Assembly (NCBI RefSeq): GCF_023062595.1
Contig: NZ_JALLAN010000016.1
Span: 62,001-126,000, forward strand
Reading direction: 5' to 3'
Length of the DNA stretch: 64,000 nt
Source: Arthrobacter rhizosphaerae
GTDB taxonomy: Bacteria; Actinomycetota; Actinomycetes; Actinomycetales; Micrococcaceae
Below are positions 42,681 to 51,242 of the stretch, piece after piece (the stretch's first letter is position 1; every line of letters begins with the position of its first letter). Under the pieces are notes generated by a model. The model was not told the DNA's origin. It did not search any database and was given only the letters and a program-made list of their open reading frames with translations. The translations under genes and the position numbers were made by a program.

Positions 42681-43007
42681 ATGGTTCAGCAGCGCAGCGA
42701 TTCACGGCTAAAAGTTACGGTTCGCATCCAAGAGAATCTGCAAACTGCACGCATCGAAGTGCGGGGAAGTGTCACCCGGGAGAACCTGCGCGCCCTGTAC
42801 GTTGTCGCCCGGAGAACCAGTGTCATGCTCCCTGGCCGGGAAATTATCCTTGACCTCACGCATGCCCGGGCAGCAGTCGAAGCGATCCTGGAACTGCACG
42901 ACCCGGACCGGTTGCTGCGCGTGATTGGGGCCGACGACAACAAGGAGCCGTGCCGAATCAGGGTCCTGGACCCCACGACCGGGCAGGACACCAAAGAAAC
43001 CGCGTGA
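42681..43007 (+). CDS. Small cytosolic protein, weakly STAS-like
   Basis: 108 residues. Alternating short strands and helices ('LKVTVRIQENLQTARIEVRGSVTRENLRALYVVARRTSVMLPGREIILDLTHARAAVEAILELH') resemble the layout of STAS-type anti-sigma antagonist folds, with 'EIILDLTHAR' in the place of the phosphorylation strand, but the usual Ser is a Thr and the match is loose. No family is claimed. It lies downstream of the DosR-type box. Confidence 0.6.
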   Translation: MVQQRSDSRLKVTVRIQENLQTARIEVRGSVTRENLRALYVVARRTSVMLPGREIILDLTHARAAVEAILELHDPDRLLRVIGADDNKEPCRIRVLDPTTGQDTKETA

Positions 43008-43097
43008 ACACCGGCGTGCCCACTGCCGCCGGGTATTGCCAGCAGCCATCCACGGGAACATAGTGGAGAAATTCACTGCTCTGGCGTTAGGACGGCC

Positions 43098-43895
43098 ATG
43101 CTGTACGAAAGTGGTTTGCTGGTAGGCGGCCTTCCCGGAAATGGTCTCCTTCAGGACAGAACTGCACTCATCTACGGTGCCGGGGGGCCGATTGGGGGAG
43201 CGGCGGCGAGGGGGCTGGCGGCTGAAGGCGCGCACGTATTCCTGGCCGGCCGAACACAATCCAAGCTCGACAAGGTGGCCAACGGGATCCGCGAGTTCGG
43301 CGGCGAGGCAGACACCGCCGTCGTCGACGCCCTCAACGAGACTGAGGTCGAAAACTTCGTTGACCAGGTGGCAAAACAAACTCAACGAATCGACGTCTCG
43401 TTCAACCTCATTTCCTATGGCGATGTCCAGCAGCCCCTCATGGAGATCTCGGCCGAGGACTTCACCCGGCCCATCACCAACGCAACTCGCACCCACTTCC
43501 TCACAACGCGGGCGGCGGCGAGGCATATGGTCAGGCAGCGGTCCGGCGTCATACTCCTGTTCGGCGGTTCCGGTCCTCAGACCTTGCCGGGCCTCGGCGG
43601 GCTTAAGGTCGCCCTTGACGCCCTGGAAGGCCTGCGAAGGCAGTGGGCACTAGAACTCGGGAAACGGGGTATCCGGGTGGTCACGATGGTTACGGGCGGG
43701 ATCATTGAAACCATTCCGTGGCAGGTAGAGGGTCGTGACGAGATCGTGCAGGAGATCAACCGGACTGCGCACCTTAACAGGACTGCGACGCTGGAGGATG
43801 TGGGGAGTGTGGCGGCCTTCATCGCCTCGGATAAAGCGCGTGCCATCACTGATGCCACCATTAACATCTCCAGCGGCGGAATTGTGGACTACTGA
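43098..43895 (+). CDS. Short-chain dehydrogenase/reductase family protein without the YxxxK pair
   Basis: 265 residues. Classical SDR Rossmann start 'ALIYGAGGPIGGAAARGLAAEGAHVFLAGRT' with GxGGxIG, then 'DVSFNLISYGD' at the NxAG position, a Ser in 'ILLFGGSGP', and 'DATINISSGGIVDY' at the C-terminus. Where active SDRs carry YxxxK, this protein reads 'LPGLGGLKVALDALEGLR': the Lys-containing helix is present but Tyr is Gly/Leu. It may bind a nucleotide without classical catalysis or use another proton donor. Real and cytosolic by composition; function unknown. Confidence 0.85.
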   Translation: MLYESGLLVGGLPGNGLLQDRTALIYGAGGPIGGAAARGLAAEGAHVFLAGRTQSKLDKVANGIREFGGEADTAVVDALNETEVENFVDQVAKQTQRIDVSFNLISYGDVQQPLMEISAEDFTRPITNATRTHFLTTRAAARHMVRQRSGVILLFGGSGPQTLPGLGGLKVALDALEGLRRQWALELGKRGIRVVTMVTGGIIETIPWQVEGRDEIVQEINRTAHLNRTATLEDVGSVAAFIASDKARAITDATINISSGGIVDY

Positions 43896-43911
43896 AGGCC
43901 GGGCACGGACC

Positions 43912-44622
43912 CTATCTGACGCTCTCGGATTTCGACCGGGCAGAAAGGGAAACGAGGGAGCCGGTGTCAAGCAGGTCCTCCGCGCCCGGCGCGGGCTTCT
44001 TGAATGAGCGGGGAATCGGAACAGCTCCGCTTCTTTCCACAGGGCGGTGGTCCAACGCGGATTCCACTAACGGGGCAACCCGGGTCACCTGTTCGGGAAG
44101 TACTCCCCGCGGCGGGACGTCAGGGGCGGCCACGTTGATGGCCGGCTTGTCCGCCCTCGCCCTTGCCACGGCGCGGGCATCGGCGCGGGCAACTGCCTCG
44201 GCCCAGTCAGCAGCCATTTCGGCCGGTGGGCGATGTGTTTTGCCGATCAAAGGCAGTTGACCCTTGGCAGTCTGCAGGAACCTGGAAATCCGCTTCGGGT
44301 TTAGTGGCTCGGAAGGGGCGCGGGGTGCAGTGACCGAAGCCGGTTCGGCGTTTTTCCCGGTAGCCTCGCTCTCTGGCTTGCTGGCCTCCGGCTTGCTGGC
44401 GGGTTGGGGGGCCAGGGCAGCGGGCAGGCGCACAACATCAACCGTGTCCTCGCCGGGCAGCCGTCCAAACATGGCCATGACCAGCACCGCAGCCAACCGT
44501 CCCACGCCGGCAATGACGAGAGTTGCAATGAACACCAGGAACAGGCCCAGGAACATTACGAAAGCCACTCCGAGGGTGCCAAAAAAGGTCAGGTTCAGGG
44601 CGATGGTCGTCGGATCTTCCAC
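43912..44622 (-). CDS. Membrane-anchored protein with long cytosolic tail
   Basis: 236 residues from GTG 44622 with AGGAGAGG just upstream. A single long hydrophobic stretch at residues 8-50 (two helices, 'LTFFGTLGVAFVMFLGLFLVFIATLVIAGVGRLAAVLVMAMF') is followed by a Pro/Ala/Ser-rich soluble part with an Arg/Ala helix ('DWAEAVARADARAVARARADKP'). The 'GVGRLA' ending of the membrane segment recurs in the small protein at 48299-48601. Unknown function. Confidence 0.75.
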   Translation of the reverse strand: MEDPTTIALNLTFFGTLGVAFVMFLGLFLVFIATLVIAGVGRLAAVLVMAMFGRLPGEDTVDVVRLPAALAPQPASKPEASKPESEATGKNAEPASVTAPRAPSEPLNPKRISRFLQTAKGQLPLIGKTHRPPAEMAADWAEAVARADARAVARARADKPAINVAAPDVPPRGVLPEQVTRVAPLVESALDHRPVERSGAVPIPRSFKKPAPGAEDLLDTGSLVSLSARSKSESVR

Positions 44623-44819
44623 TTACCTCTCCTATCCAGCCTGCAGTGAGGTAGTTGCCTGAATCAGTCGCTTGGGCAACTGCCCCTATCCACCTTACGT
44701 ACAATTCGGCCGGCTTGCTCCCGGCAGGCGGCCGGTGGCGGACTTCGTGTCGCAGCCGTTACCGTTTGTTCACTGCTTGCGGTTGATTCGCCCATCAGAC
44801 CAACTCCCGAAGGAAAAAA

Positions 44820-45209
44820 TTGACGTACACCGGACGGTGTCCCTGCCTCTCCGGCAACCAGTACAACGAGTGCTGCGGCCGCTTCCACACAGGAGAGGCA
44901 TATGCCCCCACCGCGGAGCAGTTGATGCGCTCGCGGTACAGCGCTTTTGTAGTGCTCGACAAGAAGTACCTCCTTCAAACGTGGCATCCCCGGACGCGGC
45001 CATCATCTCTGGAACTGGATCCTGAGATGCAATGGCGCCGGCTGGATATCCTGTCCACCCGGCTCGGTGGCCCACTCGACGCGGAGGGGACAGTGGAATT
45101 CGCAGCCCACTTCCGGCACGACGGCGAACGCGGAGTCCATCACGAGACGAGCCGTTTCCTCCGGGAGGACAAGCGCTGGTACTACCTCGATGGACAGGTG
45201 CCCGGATAG
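44820..45209 (+). CDS. YchJ family protein (UPF0225) with SEC-C motif
   Basis: 129 residues. Start TTG 44820, supported by GAAGGA six bases before. N-terminal zinc-binding SEC-C motif 'CPCLSGNQYNECCGRFH', then 'APTAEQLMRSRYSAFVV' and 'TVEFAAHFR...HETSRFLREDKRWYYLDG', the YchJ/NTF2-like core. The family is widespread and uncharacterised; the SEC-C motif suggests protein or ribosome contacts. Confidence 0.92.
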   Translation: MTYTGRCPCLSGNQYNECCGRFHTGEAYAPTAEQLMRSRYSAFVVLDKKYLLQTWHPRTRPSSLELDPEMQWRRLDILSTRLGGPLDAEGTVEFAAHFRHDGERGVHHETSRFLREDKRWYYLDGQVPG

Positions 45210-45263
45210 GGGCCAGGCGATGCACCGGACGCCGGGCATCGTTGCCCGCCGCCCGGCGATTAC

Positions 45264-46097
45264 CTAGCGGTCCTCGTGCGCCTCATCAGCTGGAGTAAAC
45301 CCTGCCCTGTCCACCTTGCGGTGGAAGCGCATTCCCGCCATGCCGCCCAGAACCGCCGCAACCAGCGCAACCGCTGCCACAATCACGGCAGCAATAATGC
45401 CCGTGGTGGTCAGTTGGCCCTCATTCACCGGGATGCGGGGGAAGCTGTTCAGGTTCGCCAGAATGTTGAACTGCTCGCCGGCAATCATGCCCAGCAGTGC
45501 CACCAGTACCGCCACGATGACAGCCCAGAACCAGACCATCAGGCCCTGCTTAGCGCCGTTGAACCTGGCCATCCGTCCTGCCACATACCCGCCGGAGTAG
45601 TAGGAGAGGAAGAGCACCACCAAGAGCACGATGATTCCCACGACTCCCACCGTCTGGTCCGAGGCTGCCTGGTTGACGGCCTCGTTGACGTCCGTGTTGG
45701 TGGCCAATCCCACGGCGGTCCCTGCAGCGGCGACCAAGGCAGTGAGCAGGACAGCCATTCCTGTTGCCGTCAGCCATCCGAAGAAGGCGGAGCCGATTTT
45801 GATTCCGCCGAATGCTTCCTTCTCACGGGCCACCACAGTTTCCCGGGTCGCCAGGCCTGGATCGGTGGCGGGAACGGTCTGGTAACTTCTGGTCGCGTCG
45901 TATTCGTCTCCGGTGGAGGTGGCACCGGTGTAGCCGTAGTCTCCGCCTGGAGCATAGTCGCGGCGGGTGGTGTCGTGCACGGGTGTGTCGCTATAGTCGC
46001 GTCCGGCGTCGTCCCTGGGATCCACCGCGTTGGGAATGCCGTCTCTATCGCGGTCATGCCTGGACTGCTTGCCGTCGGGGCCGATTATGCTGCTCAT
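45264..46097 (-). CDS. Multi-helix membrane protein with a DxDxDG motif
   Basis: 277 residues. The hydrophilic N-terminus (1-95) contains 'HDRDRDGIPNAVD', a thrombospondin-type-3/calcium-binding-like loop, and Tyr/Asp-rich sequence. Four hydrophobic helices follow: 'GWLTATGMAVLLTALVAAAGTAVGLA', 'TVGVVGIIVLLVVLFLSYYSGGYVAGRMA', 'GLMVWFWAVIVAVLVALLGMIAG' and 'TTTGIIAAVIVAAVALVAAVLGGMAGM'. Similar proteins are common in Arthrobacter-like bacteria and have no assigned role. Confidence 0.8.
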   Translation of the reverse strand: MSSIIGPDGKQSRHDRDRDGIPNAVDPRDDAGRDYSDTPVHDTTRRDYAPGGDYGYTGATSTGDEYDATRSYQTVPATDPGLATRETVVAREKEAFGGIKIGSAFFGWLTATGMAVLLTALVAAAGTAVGLATNTDVNEAVNQAASDQTVGVVGIIVLLVVLFLSYYSGGYVAGRMARFNGAKQGLMVWFWAVIVAVLVALLGMIAGEQFNILANLNSFPRIPVNEGQLTTTGIIAAVIVAAVALVAAVLGGMAGMRFHRKVDRAGFTPADEAHEDR

Positions 46098-46248
46098 CGG
46101 ACATCCTCGCTTTCATTGGTCCAACCTGACCATTTTTTGGGCAGGCCACTGCAATGCAGAGACCATAGGTCTCACTTCCACCTAACCACGCTGTGGATAA
46201 AGTAGCAAGGATGCTTACTATTTTCTGCGTCGTCCCAAAATTGGACCG

Positions 46249-48234
46249 TCAGCGGTACTTACGGTGCAGATTCTCGCGCTCGGAGGCACCCGGTGTTGCG
46301 TCGGCGATCCACGGTCCGGTCCCTTCTGACTGGTCCAGCACTCCTGCTTCAAGCCATTCATAGTCACCGGCGAGGACGCGACGCGAAACTTCGTGGTCGC
46401 CGTCGTCCGTGTTCCGCCATAACTGGTCAAAATATTCGTCTACCCGGACCCTGGCCTGCTCACAAAAAGCCTCCGCCAACTCGTACGCAGAGCCGCCCCG
46501 TTCGGGCGTCGTCCTGAGAATCATTTCGGCACGGGAACAGCTTGCGGCCATGGCGAACAACTCGGCTCCGATGTCCACGATCCGGCCGAGGAAGGCCTGC
46601 TTGTGCTCCAGCTTGGCCTGCCAGCGTCCCATGCCGTAGAACGTCTGCCGAGCCAGCCTGCGGGAGGACCTTTCCACAAATCTCAGCTGCTTTGCCAGCC
46701 TGCCAAACTCCCCGTATGACCGCGGATCCATGCCCGCCCCGGCTACTAGCTTTGGCAGCCATTTCGCGTAGAAACCTGAAGCTCCGACGGCGGCCCTTGC
46801 CTTATCTGACAGGCTCGCTTCAGCGGACGCGAGGTCGCCGGCAGCTGCCAGGTGGGCATCCACTGCCTCGCGCGCGATCAGAAGCCGCATGATTTCGGAG
46901 GACCCTTCAAAGATCCTGTTAATACGGAGGTCTCGCAGCTGCTGTTCCGCCGCAACTGCACGCTCACCACGCGCCCGGAGTGAATCGGCTGTCTCGAAGC
47001 CACGCCCGCCCCTGATCTGAACCAGTTCATCGGCGATCCGGCAGCTTATTTCCGTGGACCAGAGTTTTGCCAGGGCCGCTTCAATCCTGACATCTTTCTG
47101 CCCTGAGTCAGCCAGCTCGGCGGACAGCTCAAACACGGCATCCAGGGCAAAGGCGGACGCTGCAATGAAGGCGATCTTCTTGCCAACTGCCTCGTGCTTT
47201 CCCACCGGGCGGCCCCACTGGGTCCGGGCATTGGACCATTCCCTGGCGATCTTCAGGCTCCACCGCCCCGACGCGACACACAGCGCCGGAATGGACAGAC
47301 GCCCGGTATTCAGTGTGGTCAGTGCGATCTTCAGGCCCTGCCCCTCACGGCCCAATCGGTTGGCCGCCGGTACGCGGACCTGGTGGAACCGGGTAACGCC
47401 GTTTTCGATTCCACGCAGTCCCATGAAGGCGTTCCGGTTTTCCACGGTGATGCCTGGGGCATCCATCTCCACAACGAACGCGCTGATGCCGCCCTTGTGA
47501 CTGGTGCCGTCGGCATCGGTGTGGGCAGGAACAACTGCCATCACAACTACCAGCTCGGCAATGACCCCGTTGGTGGTCCAGAGCTTCACGCCGTCCAGAA
47601 TGTAGGACTCGCCGTCGTCTGAGGGAACGGCTGTGCTGCCCATCCGGGCGGGGTCGCTACCGACGTCGGGTTCTGTCAGGAGAAAAGCTGTGATGGCCCC
47701 CGCGGCGCATCGCGGCAGGTACTCGCGCTTTTGCTCTGGAGTGCCGAAGACCTTCACCGGCTCGGGCACGCCGATGGACTGGTGGGCGGAAAGCAACGCC
47801 CCGAGGCTGGGATGGACCGAACCCATCAATGCGAGAGCACGTCCATAGTAGACAAGGGACAATCCGAGCCCGCCGTACTCCCTTGGAATTTTCATACCGA
47901 AGACACCGAGTTCGGACAGGCCTGCGATGTACTCGTCGGGTATTTTTGCGTCCCGCTCAATGACGCGGCCGGACATTGTTTTGCAGTACTCGGTCAGCCG
48001 GGCCATAAACGCCTCGCCGCGTTCGACGTCGTCGGGCTTTGCCTCAGGCCAGGGATGGACCAGGTTGAGATCAAAGCTGCCCAGATACAGTCCTTTTGCG
48101 AAGCTGGGCCTGTCCCATTGGGTCTCGCGGGCGGCCTCGGTGATGGCACGAGCGTCCGCTGCCGTGGCCTCAGAGCCCATCTTGTCAGGTGCTACCGGGA
48201 CATCCGTGGCCGGGCTGTCAGTGGCGGAGCTCAT
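46249..48234 (-). CDS. Acyl-CoA dehydrogenase family protein (large)
   Basis: 661 residues, longer than the usual 380-400 because of a C-terminal extension. The core follows ACAD order: 'GLSELGVFGMKIPREYGGLGLS', 'AAGAITAFLLTEPDVGSDPARMGSTA', 'YILDGVKLWTTNGVIAELVVV', 'FHQVRVPAANRLGREGQGLKIAL', 'SNARTQWGRPVGKHEAVGKKIAF', and 'IRGGRGFETADSLRARGERAVAAEQQLRDLRINRIFEGSSEIMRLLIAREA'. FAD-dependent oxidation of an acyl-CoA is expected; the tail resembles the extra domain of long-chain or AcdA-like members. Confidence 0.9.
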   Translation of the reverse strand: MSSATDSPATDVPVAPDKMGSEATAADARAITEAARETQWDRPSFAKGLYLGSFDLNLVHPWPEAKPDDVERGEAFMARLTEYCKTMSGRVIERDAKIPDEYIAGLSELGVFGMKIPREYGGLGLSLVYYGRALALMGSVHPSLGALLSAHQSIGVPEPVKVFGTPEQKREYLPRCAAGAITAFLLTEPDVGSDPARMGSTAVPSDDGESYILDGVKLWTTNGVIAELVVVMAVVPAHTDADGTSHKGGISAFVVEMDAPGITVENRNAFMGLRGIENGVTRFHQVRVPAANRLGREGQGLKIALTTLNTGRLSIPALCVASGRWSLKIAREWSNARTQWGRPVGKHEAVGKKIAFIAASAFALDAVFELSAELADSGQKDVRIEAALAKLWSTEISCRIADELVQIRGGRGFETADSLRARGERAVAAEQQLRDLRINRIFEGSSEIMRLLIAREAVDAHLAAAGDLASAEASLSDKARAAVGASGFYAKWLPKLVAGAGMDPRSYGEFGRLAKQLRFVERSSRRLARQTFYGMGRWQAKLEHKQAFLGRIVDIGAELFAMAASCSRAEMILRTTPERGGSAYELAEAFCEQARVRVDEYFDQLWRNTDDGDHEVSRRVLAGDYEWLEAGVLDQSEGTGPWIADATPGASERENLHRKYR

Positions 48235-48298
48235 GGGGCATCTCCTCTAACCGGGGTGACCGGGTCGAGCCCTGGGTCCGCCGTGGGTGGAGAACCCT

Positions 48299-48601
48299 TC
48301 AGCTGTCCCTCAATGCTACCCGCGGGTAGCTTCCGGTGCTAGGGGACGGCTGGCCGGTGAGATCAGCCGGCAACTCCGAGGCTGCCGTGTGGTGGAGGAC
48401 GCGGTCCCAAGCGTGATTGATTCCGTGGACCAATGCGAGCAGAGTTCCTGCGACTATGAACCAGGCCAGCCTGCCCACGCCCAGCAGAACCAAGGCCACG
48501 AAAGCCGCGGCTGCGATGAACAGCACAATCACCAAGGCAAATACCAAAGTTCCGACGAACACCATTGTCGCCGTCTCCACCGAACTGAGATCAAACTGCA
48601 T
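48299..48601 (-). CDS. Small two-helix membrane protein
   Basis: 100 residues from ATG 48601 with AGGGGG five bases upstream. Hydrophobic stretch at 12-60 ('TMVFVGTLVFALVIVLFIAAAAFVALVLLGVGRLAWFIVAGTLLALV') and a hydrophilic tail. The GVGRLA element is also found in the protein at 43912-44622, so the two may be distant paralogues. Unknown function. Confidence 0.7.
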   Translation of the reverse strand: MQFDLSSVETATMVFVGTLVFALVIVLFIAAAAFVALVLLGVGRLAWFIVAGTLLALVHGINHAWDRVLHHTAASELPADLTGQPSPSTGSYPRVALRDS

Positions 48602-48909
48602 GCTTCCCCCTGCATCATTGCTTTGGCTCATGTTTGTGGCATGAGCGTAAAGCCATACAATGCATGCCTGCCAGAGTCTGAACGCCGTGCCGCGGCTGTT
48701 GATACGGGATTGAAACCCTACTGGCTCGTAGATCACGAACGGGTTTCGGAAACCCCACCAGCAACACCGGTAACAGGGGCTTACCCGTCCGGAGGCAGGC
48801 TCTCCGCTCGCCTGGTTCTGGCCGTCCGCTCCGAAGGCCTGCGTTAACCTTGTACTTGGCAGTTTTCCGGTTTGCGCTGCCATAACCCCCACAGCTGAAG
48901 GAGAAACGC
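48602..48909. other. Intergenic region upstream of jetA
   Basis: 308 bases between divergent genes. They must carry the promoter of the Wadjet-type operon; 'GAAGGAGAAACGC' just before 48910 is its ribosome-binding site. No further structure is evident. Confidence 0.5.
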
Positions 48910-50382
48910 GTGCCCCGTTCCGCTCTGTCCTCGGCTGAAGCGATCAGTACCCGGCTGGCAGACTTGGAACTCCTCACCAAGGGGCCGGCCTGGGCATTGA
49001 CGCGTTCTGCGCCGTGGGTGATCGCTGTGCTCCAAGCCTCCTTCACCCGCACCCGCCCGCAGCTTCCGCTGGAAGAGTTCCACGCCGACGTCGACGCCTT
49101 CCTTGAGCAGCTTCGTCGCCAGAATCCCGGTGGGGGTGAGCCGCCGGGTGCCCCCGCCGCCGGGGCACTTTCCGGAAAGAAGTATGCCGATGAATGGACG
49201 CGGAAAAATTTCCTGACACGCAGGAACCAGTCGGGGCAGATCGTCTACGAAGTCACCGAGTCGGCGGCACGTGTCCTCGCCTTCCTCGACAGCCTGTCCA
49301 GTGAGCGTTCCACTTTGAACGGCTCACGGCTGGGTACCCTCTTGGGCGACGTCGAAAAACTGGCCAACGAGACCAACCCCGACCAAAGCGCCCGGCTGGA
49401 ATCCCTTGAAGACGAGATCCAGGAAAGGCAACAGCTCATCCAGGACATCAGTTCCGGAGAATTCGACGGCCTGCTGGATGACGACGACGCAGTCGAGGCC
49501 GCCGGAAACATCCTGGATCTCGCAGCCTCCCTGCCCGCCGACTACAAGAAGATGCGAGACCGGATCGAAGAGCTGGTGGGTGAGCTCCGGAACCAGATCA
49601 TCGAGGAATCTCTGAGCAAGGGCGCCACCATGGCCCAGGTGCTGGAAGCGGACAAGCGGCTTCGGCAAAGCCCGGAAGGCCGCACCTTCCGTTCCTTCGC
49701 AGCCTTCCTGGAGGACCCGCAGCAGCAGTTGCGGTTCCGCTCCGCAATCGGTGAAGTGCTCAGCCGCCAGTTCGCAGACGACCTCAGCCACGAGGACAGG
49801 GAGACCCTGAAAAACCTGGTAGCCGAACTCCGGACGCAGCACAGCCAGATCCAGCGCATCTACGGCAAGCTCAGTGAGAGCCTGAACACCTATGTGCAAA
49901 GCGACGATTACCGCCAGTCGGTGCGGCTTCGGAAGGTGCTGCGGGAGGCTGAACAGGCCATCCGCTCCCTTCCCTATGAGCGTGACCGTCCCGGACTGAT
50001 CCCGGGCCCTGCATTGTTCAACGCAGGCTTCGAATCCCTGGCCATGGTCAAACTGTTCGACCCGGACGAATTCGCGGTTCCGGCCAAGCTCGCAGACCCC
50101 ATCGCGTTCAGCGACATTGACAGGGTGCGCTCACCGCGTACAGGCAAGGCCAAACCGGAGGCCATTCGGGCCGCCCTGGCCGGCGCTTACACGCTCTCCG
50201 AAGCCTGGAACCAGCTGCCGGCCGAGGAACGTCACATCAACTCCATCCGGGCCTTGCTCTCCCATGCGCTCCAGGACGGCGCAGCATTCGACCGCGAAGC
50301 CTGGGTCACCATCGAATTTGACCAGATAGACGGAACCACGCGAACGGCGTACCTGCCCGCGGTCACGCTCAAGAAGGACTGA
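48910..50382 (+). CDS. jetA: Wadjet JetA / MksF-like kleisin subunit (DUF3375)
   Basis: 490 residues, GTG 48910 with AAGGAG eight bases upstream. N-terminal winged-helix region with 'SAPWVIAVLQASFTRTRPQLPLEEFHADVDAFLEQLR' and 'KYADEWTRKNFLTRR', then a long helical part ('RLGTLLGDVEKLANETNPDQSARLESLEDEIQERQQLI'), and a C-terminal winged helix ('LSHALQDGAAFDREAWVTIEFDQIDG'). This is the DUF3375 family, the MukF/MksF-like kleisin that bridges SMC heads. With jetB and jetC it forms a loop-extruding complex; complete Wadjet systems recognise and cleave small circular DNA. Confidence 0.92.
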   Translation: MPRSALSSAEAISTRLADLELLTKGPAWALTRSAPWVIAVLQASFTRTRPQLPLEEFHADVDAFLEQLRRQNPGGGEPPGAPAAGALSGKKYADEWTRKNFLTRRNQSGQIVYEVTESAARVLAFLDSLSSERSTLNGSRLGTLLGDVEKLANETNPDQSARLESLEDEIQERQQLIQDISSGEFDGLLDDDDAVEAAGNILDLAASLPADYKKMRDRIEELVGELRNQIIEESLSKGATMAQVLEADKRLRQSPEGRTFRSFAAFLEDPQQQLRFRSAIGEVLSRQFADDLSHEDRETLKNLVAELRTQHSQIQRIYGKLSESLNTYVQSDDYRQSVRLRKVLREAEQAIRSLPYERDRPGLIPGPALFNAGFESLAMVKLFDPDEFAVPAKLADPIAFSDIDRVRSPRTGKAKPEAIRAALAGAYTLSEAWNQLPAEERHINSIRALLSHALQDGAAFDREAWVTIEFDQIDGTTRTAYLPAVTLKKD

Positions 50383-50384
50383 AG

Positions 50385-51242
50385 ATGACCGAACTTTCCG
50401 AAAGCACATCCTCACCAGAGACCTCATCGGCGGACACCTCTTCCCCAGACACATCTTCCGGGGCGGAGAGCGGGCCGGAGACAACGGGCGAACCACAGCA
50501 CGTCCATGCCGATGCCTTCACGCTGACTCCCCGGGACACCTTCATCGACGGTGCCGCGCTGTTTCCGGGTGATACAGGCGTCCTCCCCATGAAGCTCCGG
50601 CAGGCACTGGTCAAGTTGTTGAAAGGCCCGTATATCGACGGCGGACGCGACGAGAAGCTCTGGACCACCCTCCTGGATAACCAGCTCATCCTGCGCAGCC
50701 GGCTGTCCGAGCTGTTCCTGACCCTGCAGCTTGACCATGAGCGAAAAATCGCCGTGGTCCGTCCCGTTGACCCGGAGGCCATCGGAGGCAGTTCGCGGTC
50801 CAGCATCCTCCGCCAGCAGCGTGCCCTTAGCCGGGTGGAAACCATTGTGTTGCTACGCCTGCGCCTCCTGCTCGACCGCCACATCACGGCCCAGACGGAC
50901 CCCACCATCACACGGGAGGAAATTGCCGAGCTGGTGGCGCATTACCAGCCATCCGGCCAGCAGGACGCTCTGCGGGACTCCGACGTCGTCAACAGGGCTG
51001 TCAGCAAACTCCTGGCCCGCCAGCTCCTCCTCCCCACCGGCCTGGACGATGTCTACACCATCTCCAACGCCCTGCCGCTGGCCCTGCCCTTCGAAAACAT
51101 AGGCGACATCCCGGCCCAGATAGAGGCCCTGGTAGCGGTAGCGGCAGACCCCGCAGGAACCGAACCGTTCCTAGAGCTCGACGATACTTCCGCTGGCGAT
51201 GCGATAGGCGACCACACGGACGAAGCGGAGGAAGCCAAGTGA
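50385..51242 (+). CDS. jetB: Wadjet JetB / MksE-like subunit (DUF4194)
   Basis: 285 residues. A Ser/Thr/Glu-rich N-terminal tail of about 45 residues precedes the DUF4194 domain ('ALFPGDTGVLPMKLRQALVKLLKGPYIDGGRDEKLWTTLLDNQLILRSRLSELFLTL', 'ALSRVETIVLLRLRLLLDRHI', 'TREEIAELVAHYQPSGQQD', 'LDDVYTISNALPLALPFENI'). MukE-like subunits bind kleisin and DNA. The gene starts two bases after jetA and overlaps jetC by 4 bases. Confidence 0.9.
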   Translation: MTELSESTSSPETSSADTSSPDTSSGAESGPETTGEPQHVHADAFTLTPRDTFIDGAALFPGDTGVLPMKLRQALVKLLKGPYIDGGRDEKLWTTLLDNQLILRSRLSELFLTLQLDHERKIAVVRPVDPEAIGGSSRSSILRQQRALSRVETIVLLRLRLLLDRHITAQTDPTITREEIAELVAHYQPSGQQDALRDSDVVNRAVSKLLARQLLLPTGLDDVYTISNALPLALPFENIGDIPAQIEALVAVAADPAGTEPFLELDDTSAGDAIGDHTDEAEEAK

